From positions 314,506 to 378,505 of the forward strand of contig CBDCIS010000001.1 in the NCBI GenBank assembly GCA_965217565.1: a stretch of DNA of 64,000 nucleotides, given 5' to 3'. This DNA is from CBDCIS01 sp965217565. Its GTDB lineage: Bacteria; Chloroflexota; Dehalococcoidia; Lucifugimonadales; CATOSD01. Positions within the stretch are counted from its first letter, which is position 1; every line of letters begins with the position of its first letter. The notes under the pieces were generated by a model. That model was not told where the DNA came from. It made no database searches and was given only the letters and a program-made list of their open reading frames with translations. The position numbers and the translations under genes are program-made. Below are positions 55,410-64,000 of this stretch, piece after piece.

Positions 55410-56037
55410 CGAGACCAGGAGGCCGGTGGGCTACCTCGTCAACCACAACGAGGGACTGACGGGAGCGCACGGAATCGGCTACGACTACGTTCTCGGATCG
55501 GGCGGCCTCTACGTCCAGTCCGAGAGCACCCATCTGACGGCGCGGGTGCCGGTCGCCCCCTGCGAGGTGCGGGGGCTCGCTCCCGTGGCAGGGAAGGTGG
55601 AGCTATCCGACGGACCCATCCCGGCGGCTCTCTTCGAGGTGGGGCTGGGCTGGTTCGAGGACGACCCGGACACCGAGCGGTTCTTCGCCGTTCGCTGGGA
55701 CGGGCGCTCCTACAGGCTGGTGGTCCCCCCCCCGCAGCTGGGGACGGCGACGTCCCTCGAATACGTGCCGCCCGAAGGGGTGGTCGCCGAGTTCCACTCC
55801 CACGGACGCTCCCGCGCCTTCTTCTCGAAAACCGACGACCGGGACGAGCAGGGGTTTCGGATATACAGCGTCGCCGGACGCCTCGACAGCGACCGGCCCG
55901 AGCTGAGCCTCCGGGTCGGCGTCTACGGCCACTTCGCCCCGGTGCAGTGGTCGCAGGTCTTCGACGGCCCGCACCCCGGCCTCCGGCTGGTGGCCGAGGA
56001 AACGGACTCAACCAATCCAATAGAAGGAGGTGAATGA
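55396..56037 (+). CDS. PRTRC protein A: JAB/MPN metalloprotease
   Basis: A 213-residue protein. The JAMM site is present: GVVAEFHSHGRSRAFFSKTD, with E, H-S-H and S...D (FSKTDDRDEQ). The N-terminal part (TRRPVGYLVNHNEGLTGAHG) is a PRTRC A-specific domain. JAB enzymes act as deubiquitinases or as maturases that trim Ub-like tails. It sits between the E2-like and E1-like genes. Confidence 0.82.
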   Translation: MATASETRRPVGYLVNHNEGLTGAHGIGYDYVLGSGGLYVQSESTHLTARVPVAPCEVRGLAPVAGKVELSDGPIPAALFEVGLGWFEDDPDTERFFAVRWDGRSYRLVVPPPQLGTATSLEYVPPEGVVAEFHSHGRSRAFFSKTDDRDEQGFRIYSVAGRLDSDRPELSLRVGVYGHFAPVQWSQVFDGPHPGLRLVAEETDSTNPIEGGE

Positions 56038-56040
56038 AAG

Positions 56041-56841
56041 ATGCCCTACTACCTGGACAACGCGTTCCTGCTGGAAGACCCGTGGATCACGGTGGTCGGC
56101 TGCGGCGGGACCGGAGGCTTCGTCGCCGAGGGACTCTGCCGCCTCTTCCAGGGGCGGGAGGCAAACTTCGTCCTGGTCGACCACGACCGGGTGGAGCCCC
56201 ACAACCTCCTGCGCCAAAACTTCTACAGCGATGATGTGGGCAAGTTCAAGAGCCAGGCCCTGGCCGACCGGCTGGCGATGAACTATGGGAGACCCGTGGG
56301 CTACTCGGTGTACCCGTTCAGGGAGTACGAGTCACAGCCCCACGGCCACGGCTACCCCGGCCTGCCCGCCTACCGCGAGAGCCTCATCATCGGCTGCGCC
56401 GACAACGCCCTCGCACGAAAGGCGATGGCGGAGTGCCTGCCGGGTGACCCGCGACGGTGGCTCATCGACGCGGGCAACGACACCAACTGGGGACAGGTGC
56501 TGGTCGGCAACGTGTCCGACCGGGTGAGCTGGGACGAGGGCGCCTTCACGGGCGAAACCTGCCACCTGGCCCCCGCGGCCACGCTCCAGCGCCCCGACCT
56601 GCTGACGGCGGTCTCGACCCGGCCGCCCGACGTGGACTGCGCGGCGGCCCTCGACCTCACCGACCAGGACCCTACCATCAACCAGATGATGGCGTCGCTG
56701 GTCTTGCAGGTGGTGCGCCGCATGGTGACCGGGACGTGCCCCTTCATGGCCCTCTACCTGGACATGGACCTGGGCACCGTCACCCCCACCTACGTCACCC
56801 CGGAGGGGGTGGAGCGGACGGTGGGGGCCTACGTCGAGTGA
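56041..56841 (+). CDS. PRTRC ThiF/E1-like adenylating enzyme
   Basis: A 266-residue protein with AGAAGGAGGTG upstream. The Rossmann core has WITVVGCGGTGGFVAEGLCR, FVLVDHDRVEPHNLLRQNF (the VDxDxVExxNLxRQ motif of E1/ThiF/MoeB), FKSQALADRL, GCADNALARKAM and WLIDAGNDTNWGQVLVG. A Cys in RPPDVDCAAALDLTDQDP is a candidate thioester residue. It would activate the Ub-like C protein with ATP and pass it to B. Confidence 0.88.
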   Translation: MPYYLDNAFLLEDPWITVVGCGGTGGFVAEGLCRLFQGREANFVLVDHDRVEPHNLLRQNFYSDDVGKFKSQALADRLAMNYGRPVGYSVYPFREYESQPHGHGYPGLPAYRESLIIGCADNALARKAMAECLPGDPRRWLIDAGNDTNWGQVLVGNVSDRVSWDEGAFTGETCHLAPAATLQRPDLLTAVSTRPPDVDCAAALDLTDQDPTINQMMASLVLQVVRRMVTGTCPFMALYLDMDLGTVTPTYVTPEGVERTVGAYVE

Positions 56842-56889
56842 TCGGCGCACGTGAACCCGTCGAAGGAACGAACAAGGAAGGAGAAAACC

Positions 56890-57279
56890 ATGACTGACAA
56901 GAACGGAACGGCCACGACCATGTGGCAGGACAACCACAGCGGCCTCCGCAGGCACAAGCTGATGACGAAGGAGCTCGCCGACACCATCCCGCCCCTGTAC
57001 GCCAATGACGGCGCGGACGACCCCGACGCCGTCGTCGCCAGGGTGAAGCTCTTCTCCCCATACGCCAACTGGACCTGGTACATCACCGAGTGGGAGGCCG
57101 AGACCGGACTCTGCTTCGGCCTCGTCGAGGGACTTGAGACGGAGCTGGGGTACTTCGACCTGACGGAGATGGCGGAGGCGACCGTGCTCGGCGGCGTCCC
57201 CGCTGTGGAGCGCGACCTGTACTGGGAGTCGCAGACCCTGGGCGAGATCAGAGGACGGTCGGCGGGAATGGCTGCCTAG
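56890..57279 (+). CDS. DUF2958 family protein
   Basis: A 129-residue protein with GAAGGAG upstream: HKLMTKELADTIPPLYANDG, VVARVKLFSPYANWTWYITE, CFGLVEGLETELGYFDLTEM and VERDLYWESQTLGEI are the ordered DUF2958 blocks. The family is found on plasmids and ICEs with RadC, SSB and PRTRC genes; its function is unknown. Confidence 0.85.
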   Translation: MTDKNGTATTMWQDNHSGLRRHKLMTKELADTIPPLYANDGADDPDAVVARVKLFSPYANWTWYITEWEAETGLCFGLVEGLETELGYFDLTEMAEATVLGGVPAVERDLYWESQTLGEIRGRSAGMAA

Positions 57280-57331
57280 CCAAGGGCGCGCACAAGCGCA
57301 ATCGGAGAATCGACGAAGGAAGGAGAAGACC

Positions 57332-57832
57332 ATGCCTGACGATAGCGGAACGGAAGCAACCCGCTCGGATGCGCTGAGCGCAGACGACGGCCTGTTCGGC
57401 GAGGCAGCGGAGCCCACGGCGGCCCCGGTCGCCGACGAGCAGGACGCCAATAAGGAAACCGCACAGGACGGCCAGGGCTCCGGCGACGCCGGGGAGCAGG
57501 CCGCCGGAGAGGAGACCGACTCCTCGGAGGACCTCAAGGTGGTCGTGTCCATCAAGGGAGGCAGGGCCACTATCGACGTGCAGCAACCCTCCTCGGACCC
57601 GCACATCGAGACCTTCGACGACCCGGACCTGTCCGGGCTGGCGCAGGAGGCCCTGTCGGTGGTCGAGAGGGCGAAAGCCAGGTGGGAGGAGACGCCGAAA
57701 CATCCCGCCTACGCGAGGCCCGCTCCACCGGCCAGGGGCCGGAACCGGCGCGGGCAGGCGGCGGCGCAGGCGGAGTCAACCGAAACGTTGGAGGAGCAGC
57801 AGGCACAACAGCAGACGCTGAGGCTGTTCTAA
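57332..57832 (+). CDS. Acidic hypothetical protein, possibly PRTRC protein E
   Basis: A 166-residue protein with GAAGGAG upstream. The first 60 residues are acidic and low-complexity. The core is LKVVVSIKGGRATIDVQQPS then SDPHIETFDDPDLSGLAQEA. The tail is Ala/Gln-rich (EEQQAQQQTLRLF) and ends in a motif like SSB-partner or clamp-binding peptides (QTLRLF); the latter is a suggestion only. Its place at the end of the cassette and the beta-strand core are compatible with PRTRC E, without firm support. Confidence 0.5.
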   Translation: MPDDSGTEATRSDALSADDGLFGEAAEPTAAPVADEQDANKETAQDGQGSGDAGEQAAGEETDSSEDLKVVVSIKGGRATIDVQQPSSDPHIETFDDPDLSGLAQEALSVVERAKARWEETPKHPAYARPAPPARGRNRRGQAAAQAESTETLEEQQAQQQTLRLF

Positions 57833-57863
57833 GGGCCGACGCGGGACGCTGAGCGCAGAGACA

Positions 57864-57903
57864 CGGGGGAGACCGTCGCAGCTAAGAGCGGCGGCCTCCC
57901 CCG
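57864..57903 (+). terminator. Stem-loop at the end of the DNA-module operon
   Basis: CGGGGGAG (57864-57871) pairs perfectly with CTCCCCCG (57896-57903), with CCGTCGC opposite GCGGCGG. Last member of the stem-loop family; no further operon gene follows. Confidence 0.6.
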
Positions 57904-58134
57904 CACACCCATGTGTGCGGCCTTTCTTGCGTTTCCGCAAAGGGAGAAGGACCACTGAAGAGGAACGGAGAGACGTGAACGGCTATCTGGAGGACCGGCT
58001 GTATGGCCTTTTGCCTGTTACCGTCTGCGAGTACCGCCAGCTTGCCGACACACTCCTCCGGGAGAGTCCCCTTCGATCCCTGTATGAGGCGTTTCTTGAG
58101 TTTCAAGCCCCGTCGCGGCCCTTCACGATCTCCA
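57904..58134 (+). other. Intergenic region, possible short ORF
   Basis: A GTG at 57975 opens 56 codons (NGYLEDRLYGLLPVTVCEYR ... LYEAFLEFQAPSRPF) ending at 58145, slightly overlapping the convergent HTH gene. It has helical character but no recognised family, so it is not called as a gene. The stretch from about 58107 is the start of the duplicated unit also found from about 35217. Confidence 0.35.
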
Positions 58135-58380
58135 CTAATGGGTGAACAGATAGCCGAGTTCCAGGCTGTCAGCCAAGGCCAGAAGCGCCTTCATGTGCCG
58201 ATAGTTGGGCCGCACCCCGTTCTTCCTCCAGCGCCTTATGGTGAGGGGAGGGACGCGCAGCCGACGCGCGATCTCCGCCCACGACAGGCCGGACGCATGC
58301 TTGAACCACTCCAGGCGCTGCGGGAAGTCATCTGAGATGGCGTGGATTCTTCTCCTGTACTGTGCGCGCTGTTTCGGCAT
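58135..58380 (-). CDS. Small HTH protein downstream of the Calx-beta gene
   Basis: An 81-residue protein: MPKQRAQYRRRIHAISDDFP, QRLEWFKHASGLSWAEIARR, LRVPPLTIRRWRKNGVRPNY, RHMKALLALADSLELGYLFT. The central part is an XRE-type HTH. The ATG at 58380 has GGAAGGACC upstream. It is an intact copy of the frameshifted gene at 35245-35492, and in both places it follows the end of a large surface-protein gene, so the pairing is conserved. A regulator of the surface gene is plausible. Confidence 0.75.
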   Translation of the reverse strand: MPKQRAQYRRRIHAISDDFPQRLEWFKHASGLSWAEIARRLRVPPLTIRRWRKNGVRPNYRHMKALLALADSLELGYLFTH

Positions 58381-58513
58381 GGACGCCGGTCCTTCCGCAG
58401 GACGCATCGCGACTCTCTCATGGGGGAGAGTGCGCGTCCGGCATCGACGCGAGGGAAGAAAGGGCGTCTGGTCCCCCCGCCCGTCCGCTCCACTGCATTG
58501 GGAGAGTGCCTGC

Positions 58514-58540
58514 CCGGGCGGGGTGACGACCCCCGCCCGG
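58514..58540 (-). terminator. Terminator-like hairpin after the Calx-beta gene
   Basis: CCGGGCGGGG (58514-58523) and CCCCGCCCGG (58531-58540) are exact reverse complements with a 7-base loop. It lies about 50 bases after the surface gene's stop on the minus strand. A copy lies at 35625-35651. Confidence 0.6.
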
Positions 58541-58592
58541 ACTCCATCCATATGTGCGGCCTTTTTTGTTGCCCGAAGACCGCGACGGCGGC

Positions 58593-61500
58593 TTACCCGA
58601 CCGGACCGGGGACGGTGATCTCGGTCCGGTTGGACAGCTTCCTGCCGTCTTCCGTGCAGATTGCGCCCTGGGCATCGCAGTCGGTGGTGGCCGGCAGCAC
58701 GATGGTGACGGTCCCGTTGGAGTTCGGTATTACGTGTATCTCCCACCTGATGTTGCCGGGCCGCTCCAGGCGACGCGCTACGGTCACCTCACCCCCTGTA
58801 ACGGTGAAGGCATGGTCCCGCAGGGTCTTGTAGCTGAAGTCATCCACGGGCGCCTCGCTGAACCGCAGCTCGAAGGTGAAGGCTGCGCTGCCGTCGTGCG
58901 AATCGGGCACATTGCTGACGGACGCCGTCAGCGGCGCCTCTACCGCTGCGCTGGCCGCACTGGTCAGCGACTCCTCGTTGCCCGCGTCGTCGTTGAACGA
59001 CACCCTGACCCTGATGGCTTTGCCCCTATCGGCGTCCGACAGGGTGTACCTGTCGCCCGTGGCGTCGGCTATCGGCGCGTCGGCGGCGAGCCACCGGTAG
59101 CTGAAGGTGGCGGTGGTCAGCCCGTCGGCGTCGGAGATGGCCGACGTGTCGGCCGTCAGTTCCCGGCCCACCTCCGGGGTCCCAATGATGCCGGGCCGTC
59201 CGGTGGCCGGGGTGTTCCCGGGGACGGTGATCTCGGTCCGGTTGGACAGCTTCCTGCCGTCGGCGGTGCAGACGGCGCCCTGGGCATCGCAGTCGGTGGT
59301 GGTGGGCAGAACGATGACCACGTCGCCGTTCCCGCCGGGCTCCACCGTGATCCGCCACTCCCGGTTCGGCTGTATGCCGTCCGCCTCGTCGTGCGGATTG
59401 TCCAGCCGACTGGCTTCGGTGACCGTCCCGTTGGTCACCGTGATGACATCTTCCAGCATCGTGCGGGCCGCCAGCGGGAACGCCTCGCTGAAGTGCACCT
59501 CGAAGGTGAACGACGCGCTGCCGTCGAGCCCCGTCGGCTTGTTCCGGAATTCCGCTGTCAGCGGGCGACGGGTGACCGCCTCAGTCGCCTCGCTGGTCAG
59601 CGACTCCTCGGTGCCGGCGTCGTCGGTGAACGACACCCGCACCTTCAGGACCCTGCCCACGTCGTCGCCGGTCACGACGTAGGTCTCCTCCTCCTCGTCG
59701 TCAATGTCCTCGTCGGCTTCCGTGGCGGGGTCGTGGCGGACCCACTGGTAGGAGACCTCGACATTGCTCAGCCCGTCCTCGTCCTCGATGCCGGAGATGT
59801 CGGCGACGAGGGTCTCGCCCACCCGGGGCGTGCCGTCTATAGTGGGAGCGCCCGTGGCCGGGGCGTTGGCCGCCTCCACCAGGGGCGGGGCCACAAGCAC
59901 CAGGTGGCTCTTCACCGACTCCTCGTTGCCCGCGTCGTCGGTGAAGGCGACCCTGACCAGGATGGCCTTGCCCTCGTCCTCGGCCGTCACGGCGTACCTG
60001 GCATCCGTTTCGCCGTCGATGTCCGTCTCGGCAGCCGTGGCGGGGTCCATGCGGACCCACTGGTAGGTGAACCGCGGGTCGGTCAGGCCCTCCTCGTCGG
60101 CTATGCCGGAGGTGTCGGCGGTGAGGGTCTCGCCGGCCCGGGGAGAGCCGATGATGCCGGGCACGCCGGTGGCGGGGGTGTTGGCGGCCTGCTGCTGTGC
60201 TATAGGCTCGTCGCCGCCGGACTCGGAGGAGATGGCCACGCCGTTGCTGGTCACTTCATGCCGATTGTTGTCCTCGTCCGTGAACGTGACCCGGACCTTG
60301 ATGGCCTTGCCCGCGTCGTCGGCGACCACGACGTAGCTTGGCTCCGTTTCTCCGGCGAGTTCCGTGACCTCCCAAGTTCCCGGGACGGTTCGGAGCCACT
60401 GGTAGGTTTGAGTGAATGCACCGAGGTCAACATCGTCCTCGATTGCTCGGACCGTCACCTCGAGGGTCTCGCCCACCCTGCCTTCGCCGAGGATGCCGGC
60501 GCTGAACATCTCATTGCTCTCCGCCGGCCCCGGCTCGGTGCGTATGACCGCCTGGTTGGAGGGCTCGCTTTCTCCGGTATCGTTGATGGCGTACACTCGC
60601 GCGTGGTAGACAGAGTCCGGGGTCAACCCAGGAATCCTCCAGGCGACCCCATCGTCATCAGGGTCTTGTAAGTAGACGTGCTGCGAAACGGCGCCCGGCG
60701 TATCCCAACTGCTCGACTCCGGCTTCCACTGGACCTTGTACGTCACGCCCGAAGGGGTGCCGTCGTTCCGAAGCTGAGGCCGGACCCAGGCCATGACCGC
60801 GCTCCCGGCGTTGACCCCCACCGCGCGCAGGTAGAGAGGCGGCCCCAATGGTTTCTTCTGCCGGTCCGACCGAGGGTCAGCGGCGATGCGGACCTGGAAC
60901 TCCTTGCCGACTTCCCAGGAGGTTGTCAGTTCGTGGAGGTCGAGGCCGTACCATTTCCAGTGATTGCCACAACAGAACTTGGCATCACTCAATGGCAGCT
61001 CGGCCTCCAGCGTTTTGCCTTCATGTTCAGTGCCGAGGTAGACGGTCCAGTCGAGGTAATCCTCGTTCGGCATCGTCCGATAACCCTCGGAGGACTCGCC
61101 GGCCGGGTTAATCAGGGTTAGAACGAAGGTCGCACGTTCAGGAATGTGGAACGGGGGACCGGCCGGTCCCGTCCCCGACGGCCCGTGTACGAGGTGCATG
61201 GACCAGGCCAGGTATTCCGCACCGTTGTGAGTGAACACATCCGTTTCAAGGGCATCGCTGGCGGATGGGTGCTTCCTGATCAGGAACCTTCCACCGTTCT
61301 CGTCCCACTCGCGATAGAGTTCGAAGGTCACCGTGCCGCACCAGAAGCTATCGCAGTCAGTAACGATGGTGATTGTGGCGACCGCCGGGGAGCCGGGCGT
61401 CACTCGGTCGGGCAACATCCCAAAACCGAGCTCTATCGCCTCCCCATCGTCATAGACCTCGTCGTCAGTGGCGGAGAGGACAAATTCCTGTGATGTGTCC

Positions 61501-64000
61501 CCCGGACCGAACGTCAGACTCTCCGGCATCCCGGAGTAGTCGTCATCGGTGGCCCCGCCCAGGTGCGTCGTCGTAATGGGGATGGTCACCGTGCGCTCAG
61601 GGTCGGCGGAGAGACTCACCGTCACGGTTACCTGGCTTTCATTCACCTCCGGGGTGTCCGCATCGTCGCTCTCCCCCACGCTGTAGCCGGCGGCGCCGAA
61701 GCTCACCGTCACCCGGGGATCGTCGTCGTCGATGGTGACCGTCGTCCCGGTGGTCGCGCCCCCGCTCACCCTGACCGGAAGCGTGCCGAAGACCAGAAGG
61801 ACCGACTCGTCGTCGTCGTCCACGTCGTCGTCCTCGGCGGCGAAGGTGATGGCCTTCTCCGTCTCGCCGGAGTTGAAGGTCACGCTGGTCGGTACGCTGT
61901 AGTCATCTGCGGTGGCCCCGCCCTGGTGCGTTCTGGTGATGGGGATGATCACCGTGCGTTCCGGGTCGGCGCTCAGGGTGACGGTGACCACCGCCTCGTT
62001 CTCCTTGTCCTCGGCGGTGCCCGTATCGTCGCTCTCCTCCACGCTGTAGCTGGCGGCGCCGAAGCTCACCGTCACCCGAGGGGCGTCGTCGTCGGTGATG
62101 AAGACCGTCGTCTCGCTGGTCGCGCCTTCGCTCACCCGGGCCGGAAGCGTGCCGAAGGTGAGCTTCACCGACTCGTCGTCGTCCACGTCGTCGGCGTCGG
62201 CGGTGAAGGTGAAGGTCTTGGAGGTCTCCCCGGCATTGAAGGTGATGGTTTGCGGGACGCCCGAATAGTCGGCGGCGCTCGCTCCTCCCTGGTTCGTCTT
62301 CGTGATTGGGATGGTCACGGTGCGCTCCGGGTCGGCGGAGAGACTCACCGTCACGGTCACCTGGCTTTCATTCACCGCCGGTGTGGTCGTATCGTCGCTC
62401 TCCCCCACGCTGTAGCTGGCTGCGCCGAAGCTCACCGTCACCCGGGGGTCGTCGTCGTCGGCGATGGTGAGGGTCGTCTCGGTGGTCGCGCCTTCGCTCA
62501 CCCTGGCGGGCAGCGTGCCGAAGGCCAGAAGGACCGACTCGTCGTCGTCGTCCACGTCGTCGTCCGCGGCGGTGAAGGTGAAGCTCTTGGAGGTCTGGCC
62601 GGCGTTGAAGACCACGTTCTCAGGCACCCCGGAATAGTCGTCTCCGCTCGCCCCGCCCTGGTTGGACTTCGTTATCGGGATGGTTACCGTGCGCTCCGGG
62701 TCGGCGCTCAGGGTGACGGTGACCACCGCCTCGTTCTCCTTGTCCTCGGTGGTGCCCGCATCGTCGCTCTCCTCCACGCCGTGGGCGGCAGCGCCGAAGC
62801 TCACCGACACCCGAGGGTCGTCGTCGTCGGTGATGGTGACGGTCGTATCGTTGGTCGCGCCCTCGCTCACCCGAGCGGGCAGCGTGCCGAAGGTGAGCTT
62901 CACCGACTCGTCGTCGTCGGCGGCGGTGAAGGTGAAGCTCTTGGAGGTCTCCCCGGAGTTGAAGGTGATGGTTTGCGGGACGCCGGAGTAGTCGGCGGTG
63001 CTCGCCCCGCCCTGGTTCGCCTTCGTGATGGGGACGGTCACCGTGCGCTCCGGGTCGGCGCTCAGGGTGACGGTGACCACCACCTCGTTCTCCTTCGACT
63101 GGGTGGTGCTCGCATCGTCGCTCTCCCCCACGCTGTAGGTGGCCGCGCCGAAGCTCACCGTCACCCGGGGGTCGTCGTCGGCGGCGATGGAGACGGTCGT
63201 CTCGTTGGTCGCGCCCTCGCTCACCCTGGCGGGCAGCGCGCCGAAGGCCAGCTTAACCGACTCGTCGTCGTCGTCCACGTCGTCGTCTTCGGCGGTGAAG
63301 GTGAAGGTCTTGGAGGTCTCCCCGGAGTTGAAGACCACGTTCTCAGGCACCCCGGAGTAGTCGTCTCCGCTCGCCCCGCCCTGGTTGGTCTTCGTTATCG
63401 GGATGGTCACCGTGCGCTCCGGGTCGGCGCTCAGGGTGACGGTGACCACCGCCTCGTTCTCCTTGTCCTCGGTGGTGCCCGCATCGTCGCTCTCCTCCAC
63501 GCTATAGCCGGCCGCGCCGAAGCTCACCCCCACCCGGGGGTCGTCGTCGTCGGTGATGGAGACCGTCGTCTCGGTGGTCGTGCCGGCGTTCACCCCGACG
63601 GGGAGCGTGCCGAAGGCCAGCAGCACCGACTCGCCGTCGTCGTCCACGTCGTCGTCTTCGGCGGTGAAGGTGAAGGTTTTCTCCGTCTCCCCGGCGTTGA
63701 AGACCACGTTCTCGGGGACGCTGTAGTCGTCTCCGGTGGCCCCACCCCGGTGCGTCTTCGTGATGGGGATGGTCACCGTCCGCTCCGGGTCGGCGGAGAG
63801 GGTGACGGTGACCGTGACCCTGTTCTCCTCGGTGGCAGGGGTGGACGCATCGTCGCTCTCGGCGACGGTGTGGGTCGACTCCTCGAAGCTCGCCTCCACC
63901 ACCGGATGCGTTACCACCGACATCCGCAGCACTGAAATGCCATCAACCTCGACCGCTATCGCGTGCCCTATCCAATCAGGCGCTGTCAAGTTCTTCAGGG
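58593..64000 (-). CDS. Giant surface protein with Calx-beta repeats (N-terminus outside window)
   Basis: At least 1800 residues; the frame is open to the window edge, so the signal peptide lies beyond 64000. Seven Calx-beta domains of about 120 residues come first (VTVTLSADPERTVTIPITKT ... NSGETSKTFTFTAEDDDVDD ... ARVSEGATNETTVSI). Next is a unique beta region (CDSFWCGTVTFELYREWDEN), an Fn3 domain (YKVQWKPESSSWDTPG), several Ig-like repeats (VGETLEVTVRA; FTYQWVRMDPATAAETDI) and C-terminal domains ending TTDCDAQGAICTEDGRKLSN. Asp-rich Calx-beta loops bind Ca2+. Likely an adhesin or matrix protein. Confidence 0.88.
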   Translation of the reverse strand, partial: LKNLTAPDWIGHAIAVEVDGISVLRMSVVTHPVVEASFEESTHTVAESDDASTPATEENRVTVTVTLSADPERTVTIPITKTHRGGATGDDYSVPENVVFNAGETEKTFTFTAEDDDVDDDGESVLLAFGTLPVGVNAGTTTETTVSITDDDDPRVGVSFGAAGYSVEESDDAGTTEDKENEAVVTVTLSADPERTVTIPITKTNQGGASGDDYSGVPENVVFNSGETSKTFTFTAEDDDVDDDDESVKLAFGALPARVSEGATNETTVSIAADDDPRVTVSFGAATYSVGESDDASTTQSKENEVVVTVTLSADPERTVTVPITKANQGGASTADYSGVPQTITFNSGETSKSFTFTAADDDESVKLTFGTLPARVSEGATNDTTVTITDDDDPRVSVSFGAAAHGVEESDDAGTTEDKENEAVVTVTLSADPERTVTIPITKSNQGGASGDDYSGVPENVVFNAGQTSKSFTFTAADDDVDDDDESVLLAFGTLPARVSEGATTETTLTIADDDDPRVTVSFGAASYSVGESDDTTTPAVNESQVTVTVSLSADPERTVTIPITKTNQGGASAADYSGVPQTITFNAGETSKTFTFTADADDVDDDESVKLTFGTLPARVSEGATSETTVFITDDDAPRVTVSFGAASYSVEESDDTGTAEDKENEAVVTVTLSADPERTVIIPITRTHQGGATADDYSVPTSVTFNSGETEKAITFAAEDDDVDDDDESVLLVFGTLPVRVSGGATTGTTVTIDDDDPRVTVSFGAAGYSVGESDDADTPEVNESQVTVTVSLSADPERTVTIPITTTHLGGATDDDYSGMPESLTFGPGDTSQEFVLSATDDEVYDDGEAIELGFGMLPDRVTPGSPAVATITIVTDCDSFWCGTVTFELYREWDENGGRFLIRKHPSASDALETDVFTHNGAEYLAWSMHLVHGPSGTGPAGPPFHIPERATFVLTLINPAGESSEGYRTMPNEDYLDWTVYLGTEHEGKTLEAELPLSDAKFCCGNHWKWYGLDLHELTTSWEVGKEFQVRIAADPRSDRQKKPLGPPLYLRAVGVNAGSAVMAWVRPQLRNDGTPSGVTYKVQWKPESSSWDTPGAVSQHVYLQDPDDDGVAWRIPGLTPDSVYHARVYAINDTGESEPSNQAVIRTEPGPAESNEMFSAGILGEGRVGETLEVTVRAIEDDVDLGAFTQTYQWLRTVPGTWEVTELAGETEPSYVVVADDAGKAIKVRVTFTDEDNNRHEVTSNGVAISSESGGDEPIAQQQAANTPATGVPGIIGSPRAGETLTADTSGIADEEGLTDPRFTYQWVRMDPATAAETDIDGETDARYAVTAEDEGKAILVRVAFTDDAGNEESVKSHLVLVAPPLVEAANAPATGAPTIDGTPRVGETLVADISGIEDEDGLSNVEVSYQWVRHDPATEADEDIDDEEEETYVVTGDDVGRVLKVRVSFTDDAGTEESLTSEATEAVTRRPLTAEFRNKPTGLDGSASFTFEVHFSEAFPLAARTMLEDVITVTNGTVTEASRLDNPHDEADGIQPNREWRITVEPGGNGDVVIVLPTTTDCDAQGAVCTADGRKLSNRTEITVPGNTPATGRPGIIGTPEVGRELTADTSAISDADGLTTATFSYRWLAADAPIADATGDRYTLSDADRGKAIRVRVSFNDDAGNEESLTSAASAAVEAPLTASVSNVPDSHDGSAAFTFELRFSEAPVDDFSYKTLRDHAFTVTGGEVTVARRLERPGNIRWEIHVIPNSNGTVTIVLPATTDCDAQGAICTEDGRKLSNRTEITVPGPVG
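61540..63910 (-). repeat. Seven tandem Calx-beta repeats of about 360 bp
   Basis: Blocks such as GCCGAAGCTCACCGTCACCC recur about every 360 bases (near 61697, 62060, 62420, 62785, 63145 and 63510), as do GTCGTCGTCGTCCACGTCGTC and GTGCGCTCCGGGTCGGCG. Neighbouring copies are alike but not identical; the copy near 62900 has lost a short Asp-rich segment. Copy number is likely to vary between strains. Confidence 0.8.

Noticed and set aside
61540..63910. Regular repeats that might suggest a CRISPR array
   Set aside because: The period is about 360 bp, the repeats are coding and translate to Calx-beta domains.
61563..63935. Long plus-strand ORF of 790 codons with repeats
   Set aside because: Antisense to the Calx-beta repeats; its apparent repeats only mirror those of the real gene.

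Overview
This 64-kb window is very GC-rich DNA whose genes look accessory rather than housekeeping. No rRNA, tRNA or CRISPR array was recognised. Taxon is inference only: gene style (large surface proteins with Calx-beta, Fn3 and cadherin-like domains, LuxR-type two-component genes, GTG/TTG starts with strong AGGAGG sites) fits an uncultured high-GC bacterium, possibly Chloroflexota.

Region 1 (1-12.7 kb, minus strand) is a conjugation operon: a VirB6/TrbL-like channel protein, two small VirB2/TrbC-like membrane proteins, a PrgI/VirB3-like protein, a large exported protein, VirB4, a coupling ATPase, a replication-relaxation protein, two HTH proteins and a PP-loop protein. No relaxase is recognisable. 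A 450-bp divergent region (12.7-13.1 kb) separates it from Region 2.

Region 2 (13.1-28.7 kb and 52.6-57.8 kb, plus strand) is a plasmid/ICE-type DNA module: HTH/coiled-coil regulator, zinc-finger membrane protein, DnaG-like primase, Rad52-like annealing protein, TSCPD protein, PD-(D/E)XK nuclease (frameshifted), SSB, RadC, DUF6094-type methyltransferase, a large SNF2-type helicase, and then a PRTRC cassette with a ubiquitin-like protein, E2-like protein, JAB protease and E1/ThiF protein. Many of its genes are separated by related GC-rich stem-loops.

The helicase gene is interrupted twice. A 2.88-kb group II intron (24322-27197) sits directly after the GKT motif and carries both a reverse transcriptase and an antisense DUF805 membrane-protein gene. 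A 23.9-kb serine-integrase element (28664-52604) sits just before the QASRRSWRIGQ motif. Removing both leaves exactly 2412 nt, a single 803-codon ORF. The element ends in 24-bp imperfect inverted repeats around an AA core, so its att site can be read base by base.

Region 3 (the 23.9-kb element) carries the integrase, a DUF1016/YhcG nuclease, two more HTH/coiled-coil regulators under a duplicated control region, decayed and intact surface-protein genes, a histidine kinase/response regulator pair, and a Type I restriction-modification operon. That operon is unusual: HsdS is fused to an MntA-type nucleotidyltransferase and preceded by a HepT-type HEPN gene; an AT-richer block between hsdS and hsdR holds a TIR protein, a ThsB-like TIR protein and a membrane protein; and a HEXXH protein follows hsdM. 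The right end holds a decayed replication-relaxation gene.

Region 4 (58.1-64 kb, minus strand) holds a giant Calx-beta repeat surface protein that runs off the window, followed by a small HTH gene. A frameshifted copy of this tail-plus-HTH unit lies inside the 23.9-kb element at 35.2-35.9 kb.
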